A stretch of DNA of 64,000 bases from Effrenium voratum (taxonomy: Eukaryota; Sar; Dinophyceae; Suessiales; Symbiodiniaceae). The position numbers and the translations under genes were made by a program. The stretch spans positions 32,501 to 96,500 of the forward strand of contig CAUJNA010000454.1 of NCBI GenBank assembly GCA_963377175.1. Reading direction: 5' to 3'. The notes under the pieces are model-generated. The model searched no databases, was not told the DNA's origin, and saw only the letters and a program-made list of their open reading frames with translations. This document shows positions 1 to 13,468 of this stretch, piece after piece (within the stretch, counting starts at the first letter, position 1; every line of letters starts with the position of its first letter).

Positions 1-93
1 TTAAATTGGCATCTATCATTTGTCAGAAGTGGGTGCGGTTGGAGAAGGTGCGATTGGGTGTAGTCGAGAGCCAGCCCGTGGTATTGCGTTAGC

Positions 94-332
94 TTACATC
101 GTTTGCAGGCACAAGGCAAAGTCGTGAGCGGCAGCACAAGGGCAAACTGTGCGAATATCGCCCTCGCCGCGTTGCAGGCTGGCGGGTGCTTGCAGAAACA
201 AATCTAATGCTTGAAACCTTGAAAGCTGTAGCCAATGCTGAATGCTCATGGCGGCACCACAACACGGCAAGAAAGTGTCCAAGCTCCGCATAGAGATCAG
301 CCAGGCCTGATTGGCCAGCGCCAGCACAACTA
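94..332 (-). CDS. Possible exon near the left edge, about 78 codons
   Basis: The open frame reads LALANQAWLISMRSLDTF, then HWLQLSRFQALDLFLQ, to a stop at 94, after a GCGCTAG acceptor. The composition is protein-like. There are no partner exons in the window to test it. Confidence 0.33.
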
Positions 333-394
333 GCGCCTCACATGGCCACGCTGTTGGAAAAGGGTTCCCGAAGCTGGAGCCAACTGGGTGTCTC

Positions 395-505
395 TATTTT
401 CCTATTCTTAGGGGAAGCCGCAAACTTGTGATGTCATCTTTTAGCTTTCCTTTAAAACCACCCAAAAAGAGGTACCCCCAACACACGACACAGCCATTTG
501 AGACC
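395..505 (+). repeat. Dispersed hairpin repeat, copy
   Basis: The order matches the family consensus: TAGGGG box, then a CTTTCCTTTAAAACCACC core, then AAAAAGAGGTACCCCCA, then ACACAGCCATTTG. See the copy at 28966-29060 for the clearest hairpin. Confidence 0.6.
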
Positions 506-1349
506 CCTTCGTTCGCCATAGCCCCCCAAAGTGACGGCCTGGATGCAGCGCATCGTGTTCGGCCCACCTCACTGTGTGCGGCATAAACCCTTTGGGCCAA
601 GATTGCCCCGTTACGAAGCCCTCGGGATCAGGGAAGCATTCGCTTTGCTCGTTGAGTTGGTGGTCATTGCCCCGTTCCCTGCCTTGGTGGTCAATGGATT
701 TGGCCGCCAATGCTGGCTTCCCCTGACTACCTGACTGAATCGATAGTGGTGACCGCAACCACTGAGTGCCTGGGGCAAACCACCTCTTTGCATGTTGCCA
801 ACGAGTGCCATCAGCATACCAAGCAAATAGCCGAGCGACGCGCGGTCAGCTCAGCTCCCAGCAACTGTGCGCGCTCTGTCCCACGCGCAGAGAGCGCGCG
901 TTGCCCAGCGCTCCCGCAGCGCTTGCGAGCCAAAGATCCATTTTCGTCAAGCATCATACTTTCGTTTCTATGCTCCTCGCGGCTGCCTGAAACAAAACCA
1001 ATTTGACAATTCCAAGCAAACAGACGCAAACCAGCAACTCTAAGCATGGGTGTTCGTCTCAAGTCTCTGTTTCATGCCCAGATCTGATTCCGGTGTCGTG
1101 CAAGGAACAGGACTGTCTGCTCGGGACATCTCAAAGGAGGGGGTTTATTAAAAGTCAGTTGGATTTGTTGAGCTTTGGGAAGGCACATGGCTTTGGGATT
1201 GTTTGAAATGCTATGTCTGGGGTTCAAGATGTAGCAGCACGTGTGAGATGTGCTACATTAGCCGGGCTGCTGGCCTCTGTCCCGTCCACTATCGCTGTAT
1301 CAGCGCTTGTGCTCAGTGCAAGCAAGATGTTGCGCTGTCAAATTCTAAG

Positions 1350-1395
1350 TTCATACAATATAGTTATATATATATGTATACATACACACTCGCCT
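1350..1395. repeat. Short AT/GT-alternating tract
   Basis: ATATATATATGTATACATACACAC-like sequence, a low-complexity tract of about 40 bases. Confidence 0.7.
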
Positions 1396-2285
1396 TCACA
1401 AAGATACATTTACGCACTCCCCATCAAAGGGTCCAATCCCTACCAACCTCAACTAAGCGTCAACCAAGCCCTGCTCTCAGCACATTTACAATTCCACCAA
1501 TCTCTCAGCCGTTAACACGCCATCCATATTCCGGATGGCTTAGAGTGAAACGTAGCGAATTCGCTCACAGGAGCAATCCCAGGATCGCCACAGCCACAAC
1601 CTCGGACGGCATGCGGCGCTCTTTTGCAGCTTGGCACAAGAAGGTAGTCCTGGAATTCTCAAATGGCTCCCAAAATTGGTGGACTGCAAAGCGTCAAGGA
1701 CATCAAGGGAGGCACCTTCTTACCAAACATCAATTGCCCCCAAGGTTCTTGCCCCTTCCAAGGCTGCACCGTTTTGTACCCAAAGCAGAGGTCTCTGATA
1801 AGCACACCGCTGATGCGTTCTTTTTTCTCAACCCAGCTATGACGTTGTCGACGGCCGATGCAGACCAGCGTCAAATCCGCTTCTCGTGGCGAAGTCACAG
1901 TCCACATCGCATTCCAAGACATCGGCCTGCGGTTTCGACCATGGATCAAACGGCCAAGCATGCCGGTGCCTGGAAAAACAGTATGGGAAGATCATGGGAT
2001 GCAAATGGGGTCTCAACATAAGGGAACCTACAAGAGTGGGATTCGGATCCCTTTTCGTGTCCCTTTGACACACACCCAAAACGGCTAGAAAAAAGGACAC
2101 ACCCAAAGGGAGTTACACTGGTCAAGCCATTTGATCCATAGGCAACCAGGGTCTCGAGCCCGTTCGCCAGACGCGGGATTCCCACCTTATCATGTGTGGG
2201 TACTTGAAGCGGACCTTCATTTTCACCCATAACCACACACTGTCACAAACACACATGCACTATCACACACTTGAATCCTATCAAT

Positions 2286-2330
2286 CACACACACACACAC
2301 ACCCGCGCGCGCGCGCGCGCCCGCGCGTTC
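2286..2330. repeat. (CA)n followed by (CG)n tract
   Basis: About eleven CA units run directly into about nine CG units, a continuous purine-pyrimidine alternation of some 40 bases. Confidence 0.85.
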
Positions 2331-3478
2331 ATGGGCCCCTGCCTGGGTGTCGCTCCCTTCTACGCCGATAACGCCTGAGTCCTGGCCAATTGGGAGGCCG
2401 GCTACGTCGCAAGTCGGGCCCTTTAGCATCGCTCGAAGTTACGCAATCACGGGCGCGCTCAAGGAATTTGCTGTACTGTTCGCTGCAAGCTTCAATATCA
2501 CCGAGTGCTAGGTTCAAACAAAGACCCCACAGAAACACTCAACATCAACAAGCAATGAAAGCACTCCCAATGGTGGATGAAGGATAGTCGACGGTCTGAT
2601 ATTTTCGGATTCTCAAGCCTCAATGCCTCAAGCCTAGGCACAGGAACCCCGCAGTTTTGACGCAGCCGAAAATGGTCATTTCGAGTCATTTCCAAGGCAC
2701 ACCTTGTTCTGCCCCGACCCAACTTTGGGAACCCCATAAGCGTAGAGTGGTAGACCTTTCCAGTTGGGCCCCAGCATGGCCCCTGTTCAAGCAAAGCGGT
2801 CCTTGGCCGTGGTGAGATCCCTGGAATGGCAGCGGCTCGAAATGCGCGCCATGTGTGTGTGTGTGTCACAAAAAGGGGGCCCTGTGCTTTTCGTTTCGGT
2901 TTCCCTTCAAAACCTGCGAAACAGAAGTACCATGACAACATACACGCCCACCTTCTATGGGGAAACCCACATGCCTCCCTGAGAAAGCACAACATGTAGA
3001 TTGACAGCCTCCATTCAACCGCGGTGACCTTCCCTCGGCTCTCGGCAGGACTGGCAAATGCGACAGCAAGTAGTCAATGATAACGTCGGATTCATCTGTC
3101 GGATCGTCCCAATCAGGGGCGGTGCCCCTGTGCTACTGAAAGGGGGGTCCTCTGACTAGGGTCCTCCAGATTGATACGCAGGTCACGTTAGTGCTGCTGG
3201 TCAACCAGTCCACATCGAAACACAAATTGGCACCTTCAACCGATTTGCGACAGCTGGGAGACACTAGCGAAATAAAGCGCGTGCGTACGCCCGACACCCC
3301 GATTTGACCTTTGAACACGTCGAAGCCATTTGACATCCTCACTTAGGGTCCTTGGCTCTCTCAAGCCTGCCTCAAATCCCCTGCCCGTGCCTGCATATCC
3401 TGCCCACAACTACAGCACAATCATCGGACCATAGCCTCAGCTCCCACTGCAACGACTCCTGAATCCCGAGTTTAGAAC

Positions 3479-3740
3479 TTAGGATGCCTTTTCCAGAAAA
3501 AAGGTCAGGTCAGCATGGCTCTCCAAAGCAAAAACCAAAACATAAGAATCACAGGCTTTGGCAGCTTCGCGTCGAGCCCCCGGCTTCGCACAGAACATCT
3601 GGCGGGATCGGGCAAGAGGCAATCTTCGATGGCAACTTCCCAAAGCGTGGTTTACCGGCCCTTTGAGGGAAATTAGACGATGGGGTTCTGCATTTCGGGT
3701 GAACTCGATCTTTCCAGAGGCCAAAACCTCGAAAATCACC
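3479..3740 (-). CDS. Possible terminal exon, 86 codons
   Basis: The frame ends KACDSYVLVFALESHADL, then TFFLEKAS and a stop. The last third is the most protein-like part, and a GCGAAG acceptor lies just before it. Codon composition differs little from its surroundings. No domain was recognised. Confidence 0.35.
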
Positions 3741-5911
3741 AGGGTTTGCTGGAGCTAATCCTTGATATGATTCTAGGTTCGAAGCAGAGAGTTCATGACT
3801 CATTGATCACGGCTCCACCGGCCCAAAACAAATCCCCCTGTAAATAATGTCCTACCAAAGTGGCCCCCAATAGAATTCATGCAACGGTGCCTCGCATTTG
3901 ATCTGCTCGCACGGCGTGAGCTTCTTGCCTCTGGAAGGTTCCTCTGCCTCAGACATGCCATGTCAGGCTGCTGAGGTCAGAGGTGGAACAGAACGGAATC
4001 CGTTCGAAGACTGTCTGGGGGTCGATCCGCTTCTTGGTTCGAGGCGGTTCGGCTTCAAAAACTCCGGACCGAAGGGGCCAAACGATGATTGGACTAGGGG
4101 GGATAGGCCCACACCATCTTAAAGGACCAGCCTTGCAGCTCCTGATGCATCTCTGCACAAACTCCTGGCATGCAGGGTATGCTCAAAATCATCCAAGACC
4201 CAAATCTAGTGACCCCCAGTCACAGGTCTTGGAAACAAGAAGCGCAGCCCGCATGGGTCTCACCTCATTGGGTTGCTCTCCTTTCGGCTTCCCTCAAGCC
4301 AACCAAACAACACATCTGTCCTCGTTGCATACGTGGGAGTAGTCCTCCACGCAGCGATCTCGCCGGAAACTGGCCTGCGCTTGAAGTAGCTGGGTCGTCA
4401 GTGATTCTCAGAAAGCTCATGGGTCGGTGTGCTACCCGCTTGGGGGTTTGTTGAGGTCCAACTCCTCGCGTGCGCCTGTGAGCTGTGGCTTGAAAGCAAA
4501 CCCAAAAAGGTAAATGCACGCCGGCGGGCTTCCTTCATTTTTTTAGCCTCATCAACTGGCGCATTTTGTTACCAAAGTCACCCCCAACTAACTCAAAAAC
4601 AGAAAAACTGGATCCCTGACTTTGATACCCCCTAGACATGGCCCAAACCATCACCCCTCCAATTAAACAAACAACAAGTACTCAATGAACTATGGGATGG
4701 TTTAGGGCTCCTTTGGCCTTGCTAGGCTGGGGCTGGTCTTTCAAACCCTCCAGCCAACCCAAAAAACAATGGCCAACCCCCCCAAAAAAAAGGCCAACCA
4801 ACAAGAAACGCCAGCCCAAAAAACAATGGCCAACCCAAAAAAAATGGCCAACCAACAAAAAACACCAGCCCAAGCCTGAAACCCAAACCCAGCCGCTCCC
4901 ACCTCCTCAGCTCGTGTCGAAGGGAACCGACTCGGCGCGTGCCTCCATGCCAGCAGCGCAGCTCTCGCAATCGGCGATGCGTGTGGACCCGGCCCTGGAG
5001 ACCTGCGTGGATCGGTTTGTTGTTGCCTTCTGCAGGTGGGGTGTTGGGGTTGGGAGGCTCAGAGGGGGGTAGATCTTTTTTTGGGTCTTTTGGGGGTTCC
5101 TGCATGCTTGCAATAGGGGGGAAACGCCCAACAGAAAGAAGGTTGCACCGGAGTACTAAACAAAAGGGCGGACCTTGCGAACCACTCCTGCTTTGTCTCT
5201 TGACGTGCTGCTATATTTCAAGAAACCATATACCTCCCGGCCTGATATATACCTCCTAGACTCCTAGAATCCCGGACCTCCGGGTTTCGGGGTCAGTTCA
5301 AGCTCATGACTGTCGAGCGGCTATGATGTTCGTAGAGAGCTCTCCGAAGCATTGGAGATATGCGGTTTGGCAATTGTTGTCTCAAAGGTTTTACTTTCTC
5401 AAGGTTCGGACATTTGCCACATGATTGTTCTGATACCCTCCCGCCAACATGTACGCACCCTTTCTAAAAGTCCTCCAAAAGGTATCTTGATGCATTGATG
5501 GAGAGGACTTCTAAGTGCTCAACCATCATCCTTTTGCAAAAGCTGTCGCCTCTGGTTTCGAAGGGGATGTTCCCCTTCGTGGCTCTCTGATTAGGCTGTG
5601 TGGTTGTCTAAATTCCATATATCAAAAGATTGGTGCCATCCCACTAAACCAACAGCCCGCCAAAGATTTCGCTGGAGGAAACGCAAAATGATCCTCGGTC
5701 GCTGGAATGCTGGAATGCCATGTCCGTCAGATTGGTGTGAATCACAGATCAGGATTTGGGGACATACCGTTAAGCTTTTCTGTGGGGCTTTGATTTGGCA
5801 GCTTGCCTCTCCTGACAGTGTTCACTTGCAAGCACGGGCAGTCGCTCCTAGTCAGACCAGTCCAGTCACTTCCAGGTTCACCCTGTGCAAGTGAGTCTGT
5901 GTCAAAATAGG

Positions 5912-5995
5912 GAGACCTCAACAAGCTTTGTCCTTTTGGCTTCCTTTTAAACCAACCTGAAAAACGGTACACTCAAGAAACACACACCCAAGTGG
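5912..5995 (+). repeat. Dispersed hairpin repeat, copy
   Basis: It contains GTCCTTTTGGCTTCC, TTTTAAACCAACC, AAAACGGTACACTCA and ACACACACCCA in family order. Confidence 0.6.
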
Positions 5996-6867
5996 CACAT
6001 GACATCATAGTCTCGGGATGATAGAGTCCCTTCAACAGCATCGTCAACTTGAGAAGGAATCTCTTGCGAAGGAGTACTGAGGTTTCGCGCTCGAGCCCCC
6101 TCGCGAGTCGGCTGCGTATTGTCAGGACACCTGGGCACTGCTTGCGGGGGCAGGCGACCCGGACCACGGCTGGCAAACGATATCAGGACGGCTGACTCCC
6201 ACAACACATGGCGATCTTCTACCAACAACCAGGAAGACTAGAGCTGGCAACCTAGAAACACCATGGTCGAGGTCAGGGGAATGCCCTGGTTGCCTTCCAT
6301 CTGTTAGGCTCAAAAAACAAGACATGGACTCCTTTTGCTCCAATCGGAAGTCAATGCCCGAGGCCCAGGCTTCTTGAAAGTGTCGCATCCGTCGCAGTAA
6401 TCCCCGGGCTCGCACAGAATGCACTCGTAGATCCCGCGCCAGGAAAGCTGGCGTGAACGGAGGCAGTGTTGACCCTTGGAATCAAACATGTGGAGGTTGC
6501 ACGACCGGAAACTTCAGAGAACATCAAGCACTCCTTGGTGCTTTGAGGGGAGCCACAACCATGCGTAGGTGTCCTTTTGGGCCAAACGAATGGCTGCAAT
6601 TGCCAATGATTACGAAACAGAAATCAAACTTGACCAAAAATCTAGAACCATCTGTTCTGACCAAATCTGACCAAACAATCCAAGGCCATGAAAAACCATC
6701 GGTTTTTGACCCAAATCCACCAGAACACCTCCTGCTTCACACGCCTCAAGATCCTTCTTCAGGCCGTAGCAGGGTGCTTCGTAGCAAGTGGCGCAGCACC
6801 TGCCCAGGAAGTCTTTAAATGGATGTGGGCCCGTCTGTTTTTGAGGAAAGAAAGCCAGCCACTTTTA

Positions 6868-6992
6868 GGGGTTCCCCTATTCTGAGACACACCCATGTGT
6901 TTTGTTAGGGGACCCTCCAAAATAGCGCAAAGGGTTTTGGTTTTCCTTTAAAACAACCAAAAAGGCGGTACCGTCAAAAAAAGATGGACCCT
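6868..6992 (+). repeat. Dispersed hairpin repeat, copy with perfect arms
   Basis: TTTTGGTT and AACCAAAA flank CCTTTAAAAC as a perfect 8-base stem, followed by GGCGGTACCGTCAAAAA. The TTAGGGGACC box and ACACACCCATG motif are also present, the latter on the 5' side here. Confidence 0.65.
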
Positions 6993-7838
6993 CGTGAGTT
7001 TTGAACAGGGGGTCCCTTCTAAAGGAAGACTGGACTCCCCAGTCAGGTTCCATGTTAGTGGATGGGAGGGCAAGTCTTAAATGCTTGCAACCTTTCAAAA
7101 CAGCCACAAGGTCATGACCCTTTTGAATCGGGGTCACTTTGACGGGCAAGAGGTTGGTTGGCCCCCAAACAAATCAAGCTCCCCTTTTGTGGCCATGGAG
7201 CTCGGCCCCACTTTCTCCATGCGCGAAGAAGACTTGGTCGATCCCAGCCCTTCACAAGCAGAAGTTCCCATGAAGCTGTGACTCGAGCAATGCAGCAATC
7301 ACATTGAGGTTTGCCATCTGTAAGCTGTGCTGTTCAAAAGAAAGAGTTGGCCAATCCTAATCCATTATCCCTTTAACAAAAAGACTACAAGGCGGCCAAA
7401 CCCTTTCGTAAGCCATGGATCTTGCGAATTGCTTTTAAACAGCCCAATTAGCCAAGCGCTTGCCAAAGAGTTTTGCTTCAAAACGCGAGCCGTCGCCTGA
7501 AATAGCCCGGTGGGCACACTGGCTCGTAGCAAATGTCTTCACCGTAGATGGGATCCTGCCAAAACCCATGCGCCCACTGACCCGATATGTTCACCGGCAG
7601 ATCCGCAAGGAGTTATTCGTACAAAGCAAATCAAAGTTGACACAATCAATTGGACATCAATTTAGGATGTTCTTGTTGACATACCCTAATTCCCCAACAT
7701 GTTTTTTTGGTTTTTGTTTTATCTTAAGAAGAGGAGGTGGCATGCCCTCTCCCGACAAGAGCAGTGCGCCAGAGCCTTTTGGAACACTACTTCCCGTTTG
7801 GAAAGGAACCCTGCGCAGTTACATGCTGAGGGAGAGAA

Positions 7839-7923
7839 TCAACACCTGATAAGGTCATAACCCAAGCGCATCAATTTTGATGCCCACAAGCAACGTTTAA
7901 GAAAGTTCTCCATAAAACTCATC
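7839..7923 (-). CDS. Possible short terminal exon
   Basis: After TTTTGCCAG|G the frame reads MSFMENFLKRCLWASKL, then GYDLIRC and a stop. It is basic and amphipathic. It rests only on the acceptor and on amino-acid composition. Confidence 0.3.
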
Positions 7924-8293
7924 CTGGCAAAATTCAGTATCCTTTTTTGGGGGGTGACTTTTATGACGGGCCCTCCGTTTTTCAATTCAAGGAATTGCAC
8001 CACCCTTGCTTGGATGAGCTTGAAGGGAAGCCCGCAGCCAAAATGGAACAAAGCAACCAAATCAACTGAAGATCTAGGTCATGGCCATGCGAGCACAATC
8101 CGACCATTTGAATAGGCATGTGGATTCCATTGTAGCAGCACATAAAGCAATCACAAACTATGGAAGTTGGTGGAAAGCTAGCCTGATTGCGAGGCCTGCT
8201 CTCCGAGTGTGTTCGAATTGTCTCGTACCCGGGCCCATTGACATGGACGTGCCTTTTGTTTGCAGTACTTTCGAAAAGCAGCTTTGTAAGGTC

Positions 8294-8465
8294 TGATATA
8301 TATATATATATTATAAATATGTAGAACATAGACAGGTAGATGGCGAGGTAGACTTGATAGATTAGATAGATAGCTAGATAGTTAGATAGTTGGATAGAGA
8401 GATGGGTAGATTAGTAGGAAAGATCGGAAAGCAAGCAAGCAAGCAAGAAAGAAAGAAAGAATTCC
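8294..8465. repeat. TA, TAGA, AAGC and GAAA microsatellites
   Basis: A (TA)n run, then imperfect TAGATAGA, then AAGCAAGC and GAAAGAAA runs follow one another without intervening unique sequence. Confidence 0.85.
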
Positions 8466-8935
8466 GGAAAGGAAAAAACGACGATGACAAACAGCAAGCA
8501 GAAAAATAAAGAAGAAATGAAAGAAGAACCAAATAACTATAGTTCTTACACTTCTGAATCCTTCTGAGTCTTCCGCCCTGCCACCGGCTTTGCCGGCTCT
8601 ACTGGTAGGCATCAGGTCCACCGACATGTTTTGTAACGATGGGTGGGGCAAACTCAGCTCCTGAATCTACCCCAAAATTACCCAAATTACTACCCAGGAA
8701 TATCCTACCCAATGATACCCTTCCGGAATCTACTACCCAAAATACCACGTCCAGGAGCTCAAGGAGTGAGCAAACACGACCCCATTCGGCCCTTCGCTCG
8801 GTCCGGGCACGGGCACGGCTGTGAGTCGGTGGGCCGGGGAGCCGCTGGAACCACTTGGCCTGGAAAACGAACAACCGGCTCTGCGATCGCTTCGCAGGCA
8901 GCGCGAGTCCAAACGGCCCCAAATGGGCGTGTTGT

Positions 8936-9270
8936 GTTCTGTTTGAGGGTTGCCCTTTCAGCTTGGTTTAAAGGGAGACCAACAGGACATCTTGTTTGGG
9001 TCCCCTTAGTTTGACAAATACCCGAACAGGTTCCAAAGGGTGCCCTCTACATCTTAGGGGTCCGCTTTTTGGAGACAAAAACGGCCCAGTGAAGCCATAA
9101 ACTCACGCTGTTATGTTTGAAAGGAAGCAAAAGGAGCCGTCTGCCTTCTTGTTGCGGTCGACTCATCTTTTCTAGCATTTGGGTGCGTCTTGTTTTGAGG
9201 GTGTCCTCAAAGGGAAACCAAACGGAGAACCGAATCAATCTTGGGGGGTCCCGGTAACAAAGGACACAGC
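8936..9270 (-). repeat. Two hairpin-repeat copies in reverse orientation
   Basis: About 8936-9018 and about 9180-9270 read as the reverse complement of the family: GGTTTAAAGGGAGACCAA and GGGTGTCCTCAAAGGG with TTTGGGTCCCC or GGGGGGTCCC at the 3' side. Confidence 0.5.
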
Positions 9271-9735
9271 CATTTGATGCTGTGGTCAAAATGGTATGCA
9301 AAGCCCCTTGAAGGCGGCAAGGAATGAAAGGGTCCCTATAACGCGGTCCTCATGTTCGCAAGTGACCGGCAACTTACACACGGCCTGCGCCCAGCCGCAA
9401 AGCGAGAAGCCAGCAAGCCTGCTTCATGCCAGCCTCGCAAGCGAGTATCCACCAGCCTTAACCCCATGGTTCTTTGAAGGTCAGATCAAAGGGCTGGCCG
9501 TTCCTTTTGAGCCATGCCCCCCACCAAATATTTTGACCGCGGCACATCTCAGCTCAGAAAAGAATGGGTGTCCTGAGCTGGGCCCATTACCTCAGACACA
9601 TCCGACGAACATCATGCCTTCCATTTGCTTCAGGTGCCAAAGGCCGTATTACCACTCATGGCAATTTCACGTCCGAGCTATTAGGGTGGCGCGCAGGGAG
9701 TGGCCCAGCAGCTTGCAGGTGGGGAAGTGGCACAA

Positions 9736-9832
9736 AGGGTTTGGGGGGGGAGCGGGGGAAGGGGGGGGGAGAGGGGGGGAGGGGGGGGAGGGAGGGGGGG
9801 AGGGAGGGAGGGAGGGGGGGGGAGGATTGCTT
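9736..9832. repeat. G-rich polypurine tract
   Basis: Runs of G separated by single A bases continue for about 90 bases on the plus strand. Such a tract could form G-quadruplex or triplex DNA. Confidence 0.9.
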
Positions 9833-10829
9833 CTCTTCCAATTGTAAGGTACCTTCAGCAAGTATGAAAGCTGTCAGTGTAAAATACACTTCGTCTGCAG
9901 AACCGAGGCCCCGTCGCATAGCGCAAAGCGCCTACTCCATCGCCCAAGCACTGGCCGATTTGAACCAAACATGCGGCGAGGTACAGGCCATATATGACCG
10001 GTGCTGAAACCCTGTCGACTTTAAACTTGGCCATCACTATGCCGACTGTTAACCTAGGGGAGTAGTGGTCAACAGACTTTGGGCGCTGCTGTCAAGCTTT
10101 GAACTTCCGTGCATCATTCCAGTCAGTAAATGAGAAAATGTTTGTTCGGTCAAAGCTCTCCCAACCTGACTCATACCAGGCACAAAGCAATGGCAAAGTT
10201 CGCTCTACGGTGCCCAAAGCTTTGGCCATTGGAGCGACTGCGGGAGCTTTGAGAGCGAAGTCGGAGCGAAGTCGGGCTTTCTCACTTGCCGCGCATCCGC
10301 TTGCGTCTCTCTTTCCTTCCGACAGGACCTGAAGGGCACCAAGTGGAGTGCCTGAAAACATGCTCACGTACCTTGGTGAGTTTAAGTGGCAAAACAGAAG
10401 GAGACCAACCATTTTAGAGGCAAAAGCATACTTGCAGTTATAGTGGGACAAGGCAATATGCGAGGTAAATTCAAGTTGATTGCAGGGTTCCCGCTTACTC
10501 CTAACTGGCAGAACTCGGGTCAAAATTGGCAACTGGAAACGGTTTCCTCATGGCTTCCCATTAAAACCCAACCAAAGGCTGTTCCTGGCACAAGCCCCCC
10601 CCCCCCCCCCGAAACATCGGGCACTCGCTGAGCTTGGGACGCTTGCCGCCTTTGGATCCCTGCCGGGTTGGCTTTGCCCACTCTCTGCCATACCAAAAGT
10701 AACTCCGAAGCTTGGACATGTCCTATCACAGTGAGACATGTATACCTCATGCAAACCCACATGTCAAACAAAGGGATTCGCCTGAACTGCAAACATCTTT
10801 CACAGTGAGCTACATCACCAAAGAGCAAC

Positions 10830-10945
10830 ATGCACAGAACTCTGGTCCTTCTCACGCTTGTTCTTCTTCTTTGGGCCAGGATTCTTGGTCGTGAGCTTCT
10901 TCCTTGGTGCGCAGCGAATGCACTCAAGTCCATCCCAAGTCAAGT
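10830..10945 (-). CDS. Possible terminal exon with lysine-rich tail
   Basis: The frame reads DGLECIRCAPRKKLTTKN, then PGPKKKNKREKDQS, to a stop after HVALW. The basic run is unusual against the surrounding composition. The 5' boundary is not clear. Confidence 0.27.
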
Positions 10946-11089
10946 ACGAACCTTGACTTTCAGTAGGAGAAGTGGCATGTGTGCCATGGCTCAAAGACCG
11001 AAGGGCCCCTTTTGACATGTGGCCGGCGGAAGCGCCAACCGGCCGCTCTTGTTCCGTGTTGTTGTATCTTTGCACATGCTAGTGACTCA

Positions 11090-12734
11090 GGCAAGTCCCG
11101 GAACTGCCTTGTTGGCATCGTGAGACTCTGCTAAATGGTTCTCTTTGAGCCAGTGTCATCTAATTTGGGTCCTTGCCATCGTCTCAATAGGGATAGGGGT
11201 TGAAATACAGGGTAAACTATTTGGCCCGCTTCAGCCTCCAAGCCCCGAGCCCGGGCAATGCTGGGACTTCCAATCCGAGCGTCGTCACGTTCTTATCCAA
11301 GGCCACCTGTCTGCGATGCTCTTCCCGCTGTGCAGAGCCCCGTCGCCTGCAAGCGACTCGACTTGTGTCTTTCCACGATGGGTGGCGTTTGGTTTTCATT
11401 TGGAACTGCCAATTCACAAAGAAACCACCCTTCAAAAAATTAAAAAAAGAACAAAAACAACTTGGAACCAATTAGCAAAGAGTACGACACCACTTGGAGC
11501 CCGAACTCCCCTCTGGGGCCTGCAAGGCGTCTGGTTGAAGACCCGTTTCAAGCGTTGAACTTTGCGACCATACGTCGAATTGCAACACATTCTCATCAGT
11601 CTGACTGCAAACCACGAGGATCGCATGGAAATCCTTGTTCCTCGCCACTTGAAATGTCTGCCAACTCTTGGGCATTCCTTTCATTTGCAACAAGCCGTTA
11701 GAGGAAACTCGAGTCAAGTGCTGTGTCAAACTCTCGGACCCGCTCCACATGGTTCACGACTGTTCGATGCTAGCCATCCAAAAGGTAGCTCCTTTTAATG
11801 TTGATTCATTTCCGGGCACCTGTCCAACGGGCAACCAGTACGTTTCGTGCCGGACAGGGTGCTACGCCAAAAGGATCCCCTTTGCTCTATTGGACATTGG
11901 GAAAAGCACACTTTTCCTCTGAAGAACTTCAGCGATTCAAACGCAAAGAAAGGTCAACACGCTGGCAACGATTGCCGCATAGCGAGTCTAGTGACACTTG
12001 TGGACCAGCCAATTCGGGTATGTCTTACAGGGAACACCGGGACGACCTCCAATTGATTGGCTTCATGTTTTCTCGCTGGAACCTTCCAACAAAGGGCTCC
12101 CTATTTTCAGACAAACCCATTCCAATTCCAGGCGCCTGTCGACCTTCGCCTGTGGATCCTCCTGGCAATGGACCGACTGAAGGCAATCCCTAGATTCCAG
12201 CACCTGCCTAGCACCACCAGAAACCAGGTCTTCGGTGGGACGGGCCTTTTTTCTTCTCAGAAAACACCCTCCATAGCTTCTACCAAGGGCCTTCTACAGA
12301 CAACAGAAGGAAGCTTCTTTATCATCCCATGGCACCATCAAAGACCAAAAAGAACAGATCCAAGAGCGTGATCTGCGTCGTGACAAGGCGATGGAGCTTG
12401 AGAGATGAAAAGGAACTGACTCAGTCGCCTTCAGTTGACCTGGATATAAAAGGTCAACCTTTTGGCTTGCCATGACTTAAAATGGTTGCCAAAGGGAAAA
12501 CAAAACAAAAAAGAACGGCGAAAAGGTCGACTCCCTTCCGGCAAGTGAGCCTGAAACCAGTGGAACTCGACTTTGAACCAACCTGACGAGGCCTTTTAAA
12601 GGGGGCACCTGCCAATCGCCAGACGCGGGCGCTGGCGCGCAAAGAACGCAGAAGCCGCAGCCTCGAGCCCGGTGAGGTCTCGCAGGCGGCCAGCCTCACC
12701 TGCGCGTTCTAGATACCAGATGGGCTGGTTTCAA
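11090..12734. other. No recognised gene
   Basis: Several 60-130-codon frames occur on both strands, without family signal or consistent splice sites. A GC-rich patch at 12605-12705 may be an exon, on either strand. Confidence 0.35.
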
Positions 12735-12822
12735 CTATAGTCATGGGCCAAAAGCCAAATTGTACCCCCAGTCCACTAAAAATAGACTAAAGTGGGTGGT
12801 GAGCCTACCCCAAAATGGTAGA
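12735..12822 (+). repeat. Copy of a second dispersed element (ACCCACC/CCCCAAAATGG type)
   Basis: CATGGGCCAAAAGCC, TGTACCCCCAGTCCAC, AGTGGGTGGTGAGCCTACC and CCAAAATGGTAG occur in the same order as at 56125-56250. The copy at 16200-16320 is inverted. Confidence 0.5.
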
Positions 12823-13011
12823 GGATGTTCTTGGCTTCCTTAGATGACGGTCCGATTTACTTGTTCCCTGAAGAGGACATGGGAGATGTGGCACGCCCCC
12901 TGGTCTTTGTGGGAGATATTCGTGAGTTGCCCATGCCCGCCCCCCTTGAATCTTGCTGTTGATGGAAGCAACAAATGTAACAGAGAAACCATCCCGCGCC
13001 AAAATCCAACT

Positions 13012-13261
13012 CAACCCAACCAACCAACCAGCCCAACCCAACCAACCCAACTCAACTAGCCCAGCCCAGCAAACAACCAACCAACCAACCAACCAACCAA
13101 CCAAGCAAGCAAGCAAGCAACCAAGCAAGCAACCAACCAAGCAAGCAAGCAAGCAAGCAACCAAGCAAGCAAGCAACCAAGCAAGCAAGCAAGCAAGCAA
13201 GCAACCAAGCAACCAAGCAACCAAGCAAGCAACCAAGCAAGCAAGCAAGCAATCAACCAAC

Positions 13262-13344
<83 letters not shown>

Positions 13345-13377
13345 CCAAGCAACCAAGCAAGCAACCAACCAACCAAC

Positions 13378-13412
<35 letters not shown>

Positions 13413-13433
13413 CCAAGCAAGCAACCAACCAAC

Positions 13434-13468
<35 letters not shown>

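Larger units (their letters stand above)
333..3478. other. No convincing gene; one hairpin repeat and a CA/CG tract
   Basis: The open frames here (for example 1203-2021 plus) have no splice pattern or family signal. Identifiable content is a hairpin-repeat copy near 395-505 and an alternating CA then CG tract at 2286-2330 that could adopt Z-DNA. Confidence 0.5.
3741..7838. other. No recognised gene
   Basis: Contains two hairpin-repeat copies (5912-5995, 6868-6992) and an A-rich CCAACCAACAAGAAAC-type low-complexity patch at 4745-4880. No exon pair with matching phase was seen. Confidence 0.4.

Noticed and set aside
8640..8760. CTACCCAAA-type repeats resembling telomere sequence
   Set aside because: Units are irregular and do not match a (CCCTAAA)n register.
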